Shown here: positions 1-8,429 of the stretch, one piece after another | How positions within the stretch are numbered: the stretch's first letter is position 1 | How the letters are laid out: each line of letters begins with the position of its first letter | Source: Luteibacter sp. UNC138MFCol5.1 | Lineage (GTDB): Bacteria > Pseudomonadota > Gammaproteobacteria > Xanthomonadales > Rhodanobacteraceae | Direction: 5' to 3' | Length of the DNA: 64,000 nucleotides | NCBI RefSeq assembly: GCF_900110505.1 | Contig: NZ_FODZ01000001.1 | Span: forward strand, 62,001 to 126,000 | Translations under genes and position numbers: made by a program | Notes under the pieces: generated by a model | What the model was told of the DNA's origin: nothing | Database searches by the model: none | Seen by the model: only the letters and a program-made list of their open reading frames with translations

Positions 1-2
1 AG

Positions 3-632
3 AACGAAGAGAACGTGGCGCACCAGCGGCACGAATGGTGGGACGCCGCCTGCCGTCGCCACGGCGTGGCTGGTAGCTGGGAAGTGCAGCGCGGCGTGCA
101 CCGGCGCGTACTCGTGCGCCGTGCGAGCTTCGCCGACCTCCTCGTCGGGCGCCTGCCAGGAAGCGGCTCGGGCATACCGCTGGGGACCGGCCTCCTCGCC
201 CGCGTGCTGATGACCCGCGTCGCGCCGATGGTCCTGGTTCCCGACGCCTGTTCCGGCGCGCTGCCCAGACGCCTCCTCCTCGCATGGAACGGTTCCGCGG
301 TCGCCGCGCGTGCGATCCGGGCCGCCCTGCCGGTACTCACGCGCGCGCGCCACATCACCCTTCTGGCCGGCGACAGAGCGGGACGACTCAGGACAGGTGC
401 CGACGCGTTGCTGCGCGGGTGGCTGGAGCGGCATGGCATCGTGTGCGACTGGATCGAGTTGCCGGCGCAGGTGGCGGCGGGCGAAGCGATCTGCCGCTAT
501 GCCACGGAAGCCCGGGCCGACGCGATCGTGATGGGCGCGTGGGGTCGTTCGCGGCTTCGCGAACTCGCTCTCGGCGGCACGACCCGCCACCTCCTCGCCA
601 ACGCGTCGGTCCCGCTCTTCCTCTCGGCGTGA
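3..632 (+). CDS. Universal stress protein, C-terminal part (5' end outside window)
   Basis: The reading frame is open from the window edge, so the gene very probably begins upstream; a GTG at 15 is the first possible start inside the window but has no clear ribosome binding site. From about residue 80 of the visible part there is a Usp fold: a first strand (RRLLLAWNGS), a helix rich in Ala, and an end (MGAWGRSRLRELALGGTT) resembling the nucleotide-binding loop. The preceding residues look like the end of a first Usp domain, so this is probably a tandem-Usp protein of about 290 residues, like the complete genes at 13897 and 9354. Usp proteins are cytoplasmic stress or dormancy factors. The exact ligand is unknown. 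Confidence 0.8.
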   Translation, partial: NEENVAHQRHEWWDAACRRHGVAGSWEVQRGVHRRVLVRRASFADLLVGRLPGSGSGIPLGTGLLARVLMTRVAPMVLVPDACSGALPRRLLLAWNGSAVAARAIRAALPVLTRARHITLLAGDRAGRLRTGADALLRGWLERHGIVCDWIELPAQVAAGEAICRYATEARADAIVMGAWGRSRLRELALGGTTRHLLANASVPLFLSA

Positions 633-643
633 GGGCCTTCCGA

Positions 644-657
644 TTGATTTCGGTCAA
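644..657. promoter_or_regulatory. FNR/Dnr-type box upstream of the CBS gene
   Basis: TTGATTTCGGTCAA matches TTGAT-N4-ATCAA at nine of ten informative bases. Its centre is about 64 bp before the ATG at 715. A weak -10-like GACACT at 679-684 sits about 31 bp from the box centre, the geometry of a class II activated promoter. Confidence 0.65.
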
Positions 658-714
658 CGCCACGCGAGATGCGAGGCGGACACTCGGTGCGTCGCGGTAT
701 TCCGGAGAGCGTCC

Positions 715-1152
715 ATGAGAGCGATCGATATCGGGCGGCGCCACGTGCCGACAGTGGCGGGCGACACACCCGTGACCGAGGTAGTCCACCTCATGCGCCA
801 CCACCAGGTCTCGTGCATCGTCGTCGCGGAGGCGAGCCGCAGGCCGGAGGGCGTGGTCTGCGAACGCGACATCGTGATGCGCGGCATGCCACCCGACGCG
901 GACCTGACGCATCTCACCGCCGCCGCGATCATGTCCACGCCCGCCGTCGTCTGCCACGTCGACGGCTCGCTCGCGGACATCGTCCAGGCGATGGCGGGCG
1001 GTGGCGTCGGCCATCTTCCGCTGGTCGACGATCTCCACCGCCTGGCCGGGATCGTGTCGGCGACGGATGTGACAGCGGCGGTCGCCGAGCTTCTCGGCGA
1101 GCTGGCCAGGGCGCTCGCACCCGACGCGCTCGCCGACCGCCCCTACGCCTGA
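715..1152 (+). CDS. CBS-domain protein
   Basis: This 145-residue soluble protein consists of two CBS motifs (about residues 8-60 and 75-130). The pattern is recognisable from CERDIVMRG in the first and HLPLVDD...GIVSATDV in the second. CBS pairs bind adenosyl ligands such as AMP, ATP or SAM and act as sensors; no catalytic domain is attached, so it probably regulates a partner. The start is supported by GGAGAG seven bases before the ATG. The next gene starts six bases after the stop, so the two are probably cotranscribed from the FNR-type box at 644. The partner is not known from sequence. Confidence 0.85.
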   Translation: MRAIDIGRRHVPTVAGDTPVTEVVHLMRHHQVSCIVVAEASRRPEGVVCERDIVMRGMPPDADLTHLTAAAIMSTPAVVCHVDGSLADIVQAMAGGGVGHLPLVDDLHRLAGIVSATDVTAAVAELLGELARALAPDALADRPYA

Positions 1153-1158
1153 GCGGTC

Positions 1159-2424
1159 GTGTTCCCGCTCCCACCGGAAGTCACCGCGCTCAGCGTCGCG
1201 CTCGGGGTCGGTTTGTTGCTGGGTCTCGAGAGGGAGCGGGCAAAACGCCACGGCTCGCGCGTGGACCAGGCCGGTGTCAGGACGTTCGCGCTGTTGTCGC
1301 TCGCGGGAGCGATCGCGGGCCTCATCGGTCTACCCGCGGTGTACGTCGCGGGGTCCTTCGTGGTGCTGGTCGCGGCCCTCAAGCATGCCGCCGCCGAGCC
1401 GTCCGACGCGGGTCTCACCACCGAGGTCGCCATGGTGGTCACGTTCCTGCTCGGACTGCTCGCCGTGTCCGCTCCCGCCGTCGCAGGCGGCACCGGTGTC
1501 GTCGCGGCGATACTGCTGGCCAACCGTCGTCGCCTCCATCGTCTGTCCCGCCAGTGGCTGTCGGAAGAGGAGCTCGGCGACCTGCTGACGCTGGCGGCGG
1601 CCGCGTTCGTGGTGATGCCGTTGCTGCCGGACCGCCCCATCGACCCCTGGGCCGTGATCAATCCGCGCGAGCTGTGGATGCTGGCGGTGGCGATCATGGC
1701 CATCGCCTCGCTCGGGTACCTCTCGCTACGGCTGCTCGGACCGCGCTTCGGGCTCGTGATCGCGGGACTGGCGGGCGGATTCGTCTCGAGCACGGCGACC
1801 GTCGCCGCCATGGGCGATCGCGCGAAGAGCACACCAGCCGCGACCCGCCTCGCGATAGGCGCGGCTTTGATGTCGAACGTCGGGACGCTGGTGCAGCTGG
1901 GCGTGATCGTCGCCGCGGTGTCGCCTGTCCTGGCACGGCAACTTGCCGTGCCGCTCGCCGCCGCCGGCGGCGCGGCCGTCGTGGTCGCCCTCGCGGCCGG
2001 GTGGCGTTCGCCATCCCATGGCGAATCCTTGTCGACGCTGGATGGCGGCCGGCCCTTCGAACTCGGCGAGGTGTTGCGCTTCGTCGCCCTGCTCGGTGGC
2101 GTGACGTTGCTGGTCGCCATCGCACGTGACGAGCTCGGCGACGCGAGCCTCCCGTGGGTGATGGTCGTCTCGGGCATCGTCGATGTGCATGCTGCCGGCG
2201 CGTCGCTGGCACGAGCCGTCTCGGGAGCGCACCTGGACCCAGGCGCGGCAGCGGCCAACATGACCGCCGCGCTCGCCGCGAACGCGACCCTGAAATGTAC
2301 GCTGGCGGCGTGGCGCGGCGGACGCCGCTTCGCCCTCGGCGTCGTGCCCGGCGTGGCGTTCATCGTGCTCGTCTTCGCCGGCGGCGTGTTCCTCCCCTCG
2401 ATGCTCGACGAGATACGCCGCTAG
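1159..2424 (+). CDS. MgtC/SapB and DUF4010-type integral membrane protein
   Basis: A 421-residue, strongly hydrophobic protein with an N-terminal MgtC/SapB-like segment (LGVGLLLGLERERAKR near residues 15-30) and a longer DUF4010-like helical part. About eleven to twelve membrane helices are suggested by hydrophobic runs. The start is GTG at 1159, six bases after the CBS stop, which indicates translational coupling. MgtC-like proteins are linked with magnesium limitation and ATP synthase modulation in pathogens, but DUF4010 fusions have no settled function. The stop overlaps the stop of the convergent SDR gene. Confidence 0.8.
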   Translation: MFPLPPEVTALSVALGVGLLLGLERERAKRHGSRVDQAGVRTFALLSLAGAIAGLIGLPAVYVAGSFVVLVAALKHAAAEPSDAGLTTEVAMVVTFLLGLLAVSAPAVAGGTGVVAAILLANRRRLHRLSRQWLSEEELGDLLTLAAAAFVVMPLLPDRPIDPWAVINPRELWMLAVAIMAIASLGYLSLRLLGPRFGLVIAGLAGGFVSSTATVAAMGDRAKSTPAATRLAIGAALMSNVGTLVQLGVIVAAVSPVLARQLAVPLAAAGGAAVVVALAAGWRSPSHGESLSTLDGGRPFELGEVLRFVALLGGVTLLVAIARDELGDASLPWVMVVSGIVDVHAAGASLARAVSGAHLDPGAAAANMTAALAANATLKCTLAAWRGGRRFALGVVPGVAFIVLVFAGGVFLPSMLDEIRR

Positions 2425-3182
2425 CGGGCGGTGTAACCACCGTCGACGACCAGTTCCGCCCCCGTGACGAACGAGGATTCGTCCGAGGCGAGGAAGACGA
2501 CACACCAGGCCACTTCGTCGGCGGTACCGAGACGACACAGCGGATGCAGCGCGGCGAGCTCCTCGAAGTGTGCGGCATCGTCGCCGCCCATGCTCGCCAC
2601 GTGGCCCTCCACCATCGGCGTGCGGATGAACCCGGGATGGACCGAATTCACGCGGATGCGGTCTTTCGCGTAAAGCAGCGCGTCGGTCTTCGACATGAGG
2701 CGCACGGCGCCTTTCGACGCGTGGTAAGGCGGAAGGTCCGGCGCGCCGATGAGTCCGTAGATCGACGACAGGTTGACGATGCTGCCGCCGCCCGCCGCGC
2801 GCATCGGCCGTATCGCGTGCTTCGTGCCGAAGAACACGCCCTTGACGTTCACCTGCTGTACGCGGTCCCACTCATCCTCGGAGAGTTCGTCCGTCGGCTT
2901 GTTCGCGCCGGTGATCCCCGCGTTGTTCACCATCACGTCCAGCCGCCCGTAGAGGGAAAGCGCGTGCTCGACCGCGCCGGCGACGTCTTGCTCGCGACAC
3001 ACGTCGGTACGGATGAAGCTCACCGACGATGCCTGCAGGCGATCGAGGACCGAATCCGGCGGCCGATGGATGTCCGCGATCACGACGCGCGCGCCCTCGC
3101 CAGCCATGCGCTCGACGCACGCGGCGCCGATACCGACGGAACCACCGGTCACGACCGCGACCTTGCCGTTGAGTCTTTTCAT
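2421..3182 (-). CDS. SDR-family NAD(P)-dependent oxidoreductase
   Basis: A 253-residue classical short-chain dehydrogenase. The start ATG at 3182 gives the expected N-terminal cofactor motif (VAVVTGGSVGIG). It also has NNAG in strand 4, catalytic Ser in NLSSIYG, YHASK (Tyr and Lys of the active site) and PGFIRTPM. A longer open frame upstream is not needed. The basic-acid residues after strand 2 (IADIHR) suggest NAD preference. It lies 13 bases downstream of the alcohol dehydrogenase gene on the same strand, so both are probably one transcript from the promoter near 4290. The substrate cannot be told from sequence. Confidence 0.9.
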   Translation of the reverse strand: MKRLNGKVAVVTGGSVGIGAACVERMAGEGARVVIADIHRPPDSVLDRLQASSVSFIRTDVCREQDVAGAVEHALSLYGRLDVMVNNAGITGANKPTDELSEDEWDRVQQVNVKGVFFGTKHAIRPMRAAGGGSIVNLSSIYGLIGAPDLPPYHASKGAVRLMSKTDALLYAKDRIRVNSVHPGFIRTPMVEGHVASMGGDDAAHFEELAALHPLCRLGTADEVAWCVVFLASDESSFVTGAELVVDGGYTAR

Positions 3183-3195
3183 GGTTCGTACTCCG

Positions 3196-4224
3196 TCAGG
3201 GAACAAGGACCGCGGCGCCACGGATCCGCCCGTGCCGAAGGTCGTCCAGTGCTTCGTTGGCGCGCTCCAGCGGATAAGCCCGCGTAGTGGTGACGACGCC
3301 CGCGGATTCATCGGACGCGAAGAACGTGCGTGCGTCGTCACGCGTGAGATTGGCGATCGAGGCGATCGAACGCTCTTCCCACAGCCAGCGATAGTCGAAC
3401 GCCGGTATCGTCGACATGTGGATGCCCGCGCAGACCACCGTGCCGCCTTTCGCGAGCTGACGAAGCGCGCGCGGCACGAGGCTACCGTCGGGCGCGAAGA
3501 CGATCGCGGCGTCGAGCGGCACAGGCGGGTCGTCGAGCGACGAACCGGCCCAACCGACGCCGAGCGAGCGCGCGAACTCCTGCCCCGCGGCGTCGCCATC
3601 ACGGGTGAATGCGAGGACCTCGCGGCCCTGCGCGATCGCCACCTGGGCGACGATGTGCGCCGACGCGCCGAAGCCATAGAGGCCCAGACGCCGGGCGTCG
3701 CCCGCACGCCGCAAGGCGCGCCATCCGATCAGGCCCGCGCAGAGCAACGGCGCGAGCGCGACGGCTTCGCGATGCGTGGGCAGGGCTATGCAATAGGCCG
3801 CGCGCGCGACCACATGCGTCGCGAAGCCGCCCGGCCGCGTATACCCGGTGAACTCCGCCGCATCGCACAGGTTTTCCCGACCGCTACGGCAGTAACCGCA
3901 GACCTGGCAGGTGCTGCCCAGCCAGGGCACGCCCACGCGACTGCCCGCGGTCGGCCATTCGACGCCTCCGCCGACCGATTCCACCCGCCCCACGATCTCG
4001 TGCCCGGGAACGATGGGCGTCACGATGCCGGGGAGCTCGTCGTCCACGACGTGCAGGTCGGTGCGGCAGACGCCGCAGGCCTCGATACGTATCAGCACCT
4101 CGCCAGCCGACGGTACGCCGGGTGGCATGTACTCGAGCGACAGCGCTTCCCCCGGCCGACGCTGCACCATCGCGCGCGCTTCCATACGGCAACCGGCGTC
4201 GTTCGTGATCGGTCCCACCGCCAT
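3196..4224 (-). CDS. Zinc-dependent alcohol dehydrogenase (MDR family)
   Basis: A 342-residue medium-chain dehydrogenase. It has the catalytic zinc ligands in ACGVCRTDLH and GHE, the four-Cys structural zinc lobe (CQVCGYCRSGRENLC) and a Rossmann segment (LGLYGFGASAHI), in which one glycine of GxGxxG is replaced by Ala. This form is common in the AdhP/Adh-like subgroup found with Usp clusters. The ATG at 4224 is preceded by GGAGGT at good spacing. An FNR-type box is centred about 66 bp upstream, which would fit fermentative or low-oxygen induction. It probably oxidises a primary alcohol or reduces an aldehyde; the physiological substrate is not known. Confidence 0.9.
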   Translation of the reverse strand: MAVGPITNDAGCRMEARAMVQRRPGEALSLEYMPPGVPSAGEVLIRIEACGVCRTDLHVVDDELPGIVTPIVPGHEIVGRVESVGGGVEWPTAGSRVGVPWLGSTCQVCGYCRSGRENLCDAAEFTGYTRPGGFATHVVARAAYCIALPTHREAVALAPLLCAGLIGWRALRRAGDARRLGLYGFGASAHIVAQVAIAQGREVLAFTRDGDAAGQEFARSLGVGWAGSSLDDPPVPLDAAIVFAPDGSLVPRALRQLAKGGTVVCAGIHMSTIPAFDYRWLWEERSIASIANLTRDDARTFFASDESAGVVTTTRAYPLERANEALDDLRHGRIRGAAVLVP

Positions 4225-4283
4225 CCGGCACCTCCGCGCATCGTCGATGCGGGGCAGGATGCCGTGACGGCGTGTCGCACGCC

Positions 4284-4297
4284 TTGACCAGCATCAA
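4284..4297. promoter_or_regulatory. FNR/Dnr-type box between adh and the response regulator
   Basis: TTGACCAGCATCAA differs from TTGAT-N4-ATCAA by one base. It is centred 66 bp before the alcohol dehydrogenase start. It is 122 bp before the response-regulator start, so it more likely serves the former, with the reverse direction possible. Confidence 0.65.
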
Positions 4298-4412
4298 GTG
4301 GCACGGCCGTCGCGGTTGGCGCTATCGTAATCGGGTCCGGGGCGGCGACGGGGTACCGCGCCGCGGTACGGCATCCAGAGGTTCGACGGACGGCTCCGAG
4401 AAGGGTGGCCCG

Positions 4413-5144
4413 ATGAAGTCCAGCGACATGCCGGTCGACAGCCTGCTGATCGTCGACGACGAGCCCGACGTGCGGAACCTGCTCGCGCGCTATTTCAACG
4501 CGCAAGGATTCGCCACCGCGACAGCGGCCGACGGCGCGCAGATGCGCGAACACCTGCAGCGCAGCCGTGTCGATCTGGTGCTGCTCGACCTCGGGCTACC
4601 GGGCGAGGATGGCCTCTCCATCACCCGTTACCTTCGCGAGGCCTGGCAGGGTCCGGTGGTCATCGTGACCGGGCGCGGCGAGCCGGTCGATCGCGTCGTA
4701 GGGCTCGAGCTCGGGGCCGACGATTACGTCACCAAGCCCTTCGACCTCCGCGAGCTGTTGGCCCGCGTGCGTAGCGTGCTGCGTCGCGCGAGGCAGGCGT
4801 CGCAGGCCCCTGCGCGAAACACCCCGCCGGCCTTCGCCTTCGCCGGGTTCACGCTGGATACCGCGGCGCGCACGCTGCATGCGCCCGACGGGCGCCCCAT
4901 CGCGTTGACGACCGGCGAGTACGCGCTGCTGCGCGTGCTGGTGGACCATCCCAACCACGTGCTGACACGGGACCAGCTCATGACGAAGTTGCACGGGCGC
5001 GACACCGGTCCGTTCGACCGCGCCATCGACGCCCAGGTGGGCCGTTTGCGCCGGAAGATCGAAACCGATCCGCAGCGGCCCCGGCTGATCCAGTCCGTGC
5101 GCGGCACGGGTTATGTCTTCACGCCCACGGTGCGCAGCACATGA
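4413..5144 (+). CDS. OmpR/PhoB-family response regulator
   Basis: A 243-residue two-domain regulator. The receiver domain (about 10-125) has the acidic pocket DDE at 15-17, the phospho-acceptor Asp at about 59 in LLDLGLPG and the conserved Lys in TKPFD. The winged-helix domain (about 145-235) ends in RGTGYVF. The ATG at 4413 follows GAAGGGTGG, better than the in-frame ATG far upstream at 4272. The gene overlaps the next gene by ATGA, so regulator and kinase are translated together. It probably responds to the signal sensed by the PAS domain of the downstream kinase. Confidence 0.93.
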   Translation: MKSSDMPVDSLLIVDDEPDVRNLLARYFNAQGFATATAADGAQMREHLQRSRVDLVLLDLGLPGEDGLSITRYLREAWQGPVVIVTGRGEPVDRVVGLELGADDYVTKPFDLRELLARVRSVLRRARQASQAPARNTPPAFAFAGFTLDTAARTLHAPDGRPIALTTGEYALLRVLVDHPNHVLTRDQLMTKLHGRDTGPFDRAIDAQVGRLRRKIETDPQRPRLIQSVRGTGYVFTPTVRST

Positions 5145-7159
5145 CCGCGCCGGCGCCCGTGTTCGACACCGAGCTCTACCAGGCGCTCTTTCGCACCGCG
5201 CCCGATGCGATGGTCGTCGTCGACCGGAACGGTACGATCGTCCTGGCCAATCCCCAGGCGGACGTCCTGTTCGGTTACGCTGCGAATACACTGCGCGGGC
5301 ACCCGATCGAAGACCTGCTCCCGGGTGCGGTGCGTGACGTGCACGTCGCGCACCGGACGGCATACATGCGCAATCCGCGCGTACGTCCGATGGGGGCAGG
5401 CTACGAGCTGACGGGCGTTCGCGCGGATGGCACCGCGTTCCCCGTGGAAATCGGGCTCAGCCCAGTGTCCGGCGGCGCCACGCCGCTGTTCGCCGCGTCG
5501 ATCCGCGACATCTCCGAGACGCAGCGCGCACGCCAGGCGCTCGCGCGAGCCCGATACGACGGCGGACTCGCGGAGATCAGTCGGCGCATCCTGCTCGCCG
5601 CGAACGTCGAGGCTGCGATGGAGGGCATCCCCGCCCTCGTAGCGCAGGCGCTTTCCGTGAGCGTCGTCGCGCTGCTGCTTCCCGATCCGACACGGGCGGG
5701 ATTCCGTGTGCCCGCGGCCACGGGGGTGGACCTGGACGCGCTGGAGAACTTCGCGCGACGCATCGATGTCGCGACGCTTGCCGCGCTATTGCCTCCGGCC
5801 CTGGGGCCCGATCCGACCGCCCGCCTGCCATTTCCCGATCCGTCCGACGAAGCGGGCAAGCGTTCCGCCATCCGCGACGGCGTCTGGGCCGCTCTGCCCG
5901 ATCGCGAGGCACCGGCGGGATACATCGTCGTCGGGGTGCCGGCCGACGAATCGTTCGACTGGGACCGCAAGCATTTCCTCGGGTCCGTCGCCAACATCCT
6001 GGCCGCGACGATCCAGCGCAGCCGCAGCGAGGAGCAGCTGGCGCACGCGCAAAGGCTCGACGCACTGGGACAACTTACCGGAGGCATCGCGCACGACTTC
6101 AACAACCTGCTGACGATCGTGTCTGGCAACCTGCAACTGCTCGAGAGCGACATGCCCGTGGATCCCGAGGTACAGGAGACGATCGCCAGCGCGTCGCGTG
6201 CGGTGGAGCGTGGGTCCGTGCTGACGCGCAAGCTGCTCGCATTCTCGCGGCGGCAACGGCTCAATCCCCAGCCGGTGCGCTGCGAACTCCTGCTCGCCGA
6301 CCTCAACGACATGCTCGGCCGCACGCTGGGCGAACGAATCGCGCTCGTCGCCGAATGCCCGGAGGGCTTGCCCTCCGTCTATGCCGACCCCGGCGAGCTC
6401 GAAGCGGCGATCGTCAACCTCGCACTGAATGCCCGCGACGCCATGCCGCGCGGCGGCAAGCTGACGATATCCGCGCGGACACACGACGAACGACACGGCG
6501 GCGGCGACCTCGCGCCCGGGCGCTACGTCGTGTTTTCAGTGGTCGACACGGGCGAAGGCATGCCGCCGGAGGTGCTCGCACGCGCGCTCGAACCGTTCTA
6601 CACGACCAAGGGGCCGAACCACGGCAACGGGCTCGGACTCAGCATGGTTTACGGGTTCGCCACGCAGTCGCGCGGCCGCCTCGCGATTCACAGCCAGGCC
6701 GGTGCCGGCACGCGCGTCGAACTCTTCCTGCCCGGGGCAGTCGACGCGGCGGATGCCACCGCGCCACCCTGCGACATCCAGCAGGGCACGGAGACCGTGC
6801 TCGTGGTGGAAGACGAAGCGGGCGTGAGGCGCATCGCGGTCGCCTTCCTGCGTGGTCTCGGATACGAGGTCGTCGAGGCGGCCAGCGCGACGGCCGCGCG
6901 AGCGGCGCTGGAGATCCACCCCGGGATCGATGTGCTGTTCACCGACGTGGCGCTCGGCGAGGGGGAATCGGGTTTCGAACTCGCCGCGGAGCTGCGTGAA
7001 CGTCATCCTGCGCTGCGCGTGCTGTTCACGTCGGGATACGAGCATGGATCCAGCGAAGACGACGCAAATGCCCCCTTGCCGGGCATGCTGCTGCGCAAGC
7101 CCTATCGCCGCGAGCAGCTCGCGGCGGCGCTGCGACGGGTGCTCGATGGCGATCCTTGA
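5141..7159 (+). CDS. PAS-domain hybrid sensor histidine kinase with C-terminal receiver
   Basis: A 672-residue protein without clear membrane segments. The N-terminal PAS domain is at about 8-125 (TAPDAMVVVDRNGTIVLAN). A GAF-like region follows at about 145-300. Then come a HisKA box with phospho-acceptor His near 317 ([11 protein letters not shown]), an HATPase domain (NLALNARDAMP, GEGMPPE, GLGLSMVYGF) and a receiver domain from about 548 with Asp near 602 (LFTDVALG). The DFNNLL-type His box is that of orphan hybrid kinases. It overlaps the preceding regulator gene by four bases. Phosphotransfer to that regulator, with the fused receiver as sink or relay, is inferred. Confidence 0.92.
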   Translation: MTAPAPVFDTELYQALFRTAPDAMVVVDRNGTIVLANPQADVLFGYAANTLRGHPIEDLLPGAVRDVHVAHRTAYMRNPRVRPMGAGYELTGVRADGTAFPVEIGLSPVSGGATPLFAASIRDISETQRARQALARARYDGGLAEISRRILLAANVEAAMEGIPALVAQALSVSVVALLLPDPTRAGFRVPAATGVDLDALENFARRIDVATLAALLPPALGPDPTARLPFPDPSDEAGKRSAIRDGVWAALPDREAPAGYIVVGVPADESFDWDRKHFLGSVANILAATIQRSRSEEQLAHAQRLDALGQLTGGIAHDFNNLLTIVSGNLQLLESDMPVDPEVQETIASASRAVERGSVLTRKLLAFSRRQRLNPQPVRCELLLADLNDMLGRTLGERIALVAECPEGLPSVYADPGELEAAIVNLALNARDAMPRGGKLTISARTHDERHGGGDLAPGRYVVFSVVDTGEGMPPEVLARALEPFYTTKGPNHGNGLGLSMVYGFATQSRGRLAIHSQAGAGTRVELFLPGAVDAADATAPPCDIQQGTETVLVVEDEAGVRRIAVAFLRGLGYEVVEAASATAARAALEIHPGIDVLFTDVALGEGESGFELAAELRERHPALRVLFTSGYEHGSSEDDANAPLPGMLLRKPYRREQLAAALRRVLDGDP

Positions 7160-7160
7160 G

Positions 7161-7832
7161 TCATGCGGCCTGCGCCATGGCTCGCAGGCCGTCGATGTCG
7201 AGCAGGTGCACCTCGCGACGCCGCACGTCGATATAGCGCATGTCGACGAGCCTGCCGAGGACACGACTGACGGTCTCGTGCTTCAGCGCGAGGAAGCTCG
7301 CCATGTCGAGCCGTGTCATGCGCAGCACGAAATGGCTGGCACTCATGCCGAGACGCGCCTGGCGAGCCGCGAGGTCGATCAGGAAGGCCGCGACCCTCGG
7401 CTCGGCGGCAAGGGTGGCAAGCAGGAGCATCCATGCGTGATCGAAGCGGATCTCCGCGGCGAGCGCGGCGTGGATCTGCTCCTGCAGTCCGGGAATATCG
7501 GCGGCGGCTTTCAGCACGGCGGGATAGGGAAGCGCCCACGTCTCGCTGTCTTCCAGGGCGACGGCATCGCTCACGTAGTCGGCCAGTCCGATCGCATCGA
7601 CACCGACGAGTTCGTGTTTCATCTTGAACGCGGCCACCTTCTCGCGGCCGTCTTCGGTGAGGTCGGACACCTTGAAGGAGCCCTCGTGCACGAGGTGGAT
7701 CGCGCGGAATGGCTGTCCCGCGCGAAACAGGTGCTGTCCACAGGCGTGGCGCCGTCGCGCCAGCGGGAAGGCACGGCAGAGCGCGTCGATATCGATGGCG
7801 GGCAAAGCGATGGACGGGCGACCGGTGTTCAT
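7161..7832 (-). CDS. Crp/Fnr-family transcriptional regulator without FeS cysteines
   Basis: A 223-residue regulator with an N-terminal cyclic-nucleotide-binding-like beta barrel (about 20-120), dimer helix and C-terminal helix-turn-helix. The recognition helix LALKHETVSRVLGRL keeps Glu186, Ser189 and Arg190, the residues that give FNR-type proteins their TTGAT-N4-ATCAA specificity. Only Cys19 and Cys31 are present in the N-terminal region, so the four-Cys cluster of oxygen-sensing FNR/Anr is absent; this matches Dnr or FixK-like members. The island around it contains six matching boxes, so it is the best candidate for their regulator. No box lies close enough upstream to show autoregulation clearly. 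The stop is next to the convergent kinase stop. Confidence 0.9.
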   Translation of the reverse strand: MNTGRPSIALPAIDIDALCRAFPLARRRHACGQHLFRAGQPFRAIHLVHEGSFKVSDLTEDGREKVAAFKMKHELVGVDAIGLADYVSDAVALEDSETWALPYPAVLKAAADIPGLQEQIHAALAAEIRFDHAWMLLLATLAAEPRVAAFLIDLAARQARLGMSASHFVLRMTRLDMASFLALKHETVSRVLGRLVDMRYIDVRRREVHLLDIDGLRAMAQAA

Positions 7833-7882
7833 GCTCCCTCCCGGGGATTCACCATTCGGCTACGAGCTTATGGAGCGAGGAC

Positions 7883-7903
7883 TCCCGCAGCATGACTGCG
7901 GGA
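7883..7903. other. GC-rich hairpin between the crp/fnr gene and a short usp
   Basis: An eight-pair perfect stem (TCCCGCAG and CTGCGGGA) with the five-base loop CATGA. There is no T run on either side, so an ordinary terminator is unlikely. It lies in the leader of the crp/fnr gene, about 50 bp upstream of its start. Confidence 0.4.
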
Positions 7904-7910
7904 AGACGCC

Positions 7911-7940
7911 GCGTAACGGCGTGTAACGGCGTGTAACGGC
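7911..7940. repeat. Three tandem 10-bp repeats
   Basis: Three adjoining units GCGTAACGGC, GTGTAACGGC and GTGTAACGGC lie in the intergenic space between two divergent genes. The period is close to one DNA turn. They may be a regulatory array or slippage; no function is shown. Confidence 0.6.
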
Positions 7941-7963
7941 GGCCGGCGTGAACCTCACGGTGA

Positions 7964-7977
7964 TTGACCGGCATCAA
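7964..7977. promoter_or_regulatory. FNR/Dnr-type box upstream of a short usp gene
   Basis: TTGACCGGCATCAA is one base off the TTGAT-N4-ATCAA consensus. Its centre is 65 bp before the proposed TTG start at 8036, the same spacing as at the other boxes. Confidence 0.65.
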
Positions 7978-8035
7978 CGTCGGCACGGTCGTGGCGGGAT
8001 GTCATACCGTCCATGCCTGCCACGGGAATGCTTCC

Positions 8036-8428
8036 TTGTTCCGACACCTGCTCGTCGTCGTCGATGGTCGTCCGGAGTCGTTCCGGGCGGTACTCGTCGG
8101 CATGCGCCTCGCGTGGTGTCTCGGCGCGCGTGTCACGATCCTCTTCATCGTCCTGAAGCGGCCGGTGCCGGGCGCCCCGGCGCCCGGTGCGTCGCGCATC
8201 GGCGTCGGGAACGCGCGCACGCTCTTTCAGCGCGCTCGTCGTGTCGCGAAGGCCCTGGGGGTCGAGCACGCGTTTCGCTTCGCGTTCGGAAGCGATGAGA
8301 GCGTACTGATCGCCGCGACCGTCGATTCACAGGCCTGCGACCTCGTGATCGTCCGTTCCGGTTCCCGCCTGGAGGACGAGCCGCGGCTACGCCGTCCTCT
8401 AGCGGCGGACCTGCTTCTGTGCCGCTGA
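8036..8428 (+). CDS. Short, divergent universal stress protein (TTG start)
   Basis: A predicted 130-residue single Usp domain starting FRHLLVVVDGRPES. The open frame extends back to 7964, but that start would lie inside the FNR-type box. The TTG at 8036 aligns exactly with the ATG of the paralogue at 17880, including the preceding bases GGGAATGC. The C-terminal glycine-rich ATP loop is missing, replaced by SGSRLEDEPRLRR, so this is probably a non-ATP-binding member. It diverges from the crp/fnr gene and converges on the next usp gene. Its role is unknown beyond the stress-protein family. Confidence 0.75.
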   Translation: MFRHLLVVVDGRPESFRAVLVGMRLAWCLGARVTILFIVLKRPVPGAPAPGASRIGVGNARTLFQRARRVAKALGVEHAFRFAFGSDESVLIAATVDSQACDLVIVRSGSRLEDEPRLRRPLAADLLLCR

Positions 8429-8429
8429 G

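Noticed and set aside
388-2129. Long open frames on both strands overlapping the usp, CBS and MgtC-like genes
   Set aside because: They are rich in Arg/Pro/Gly, have no recognisable domains and run across clear genes; typical shadow frames of G+C-rich DNA.
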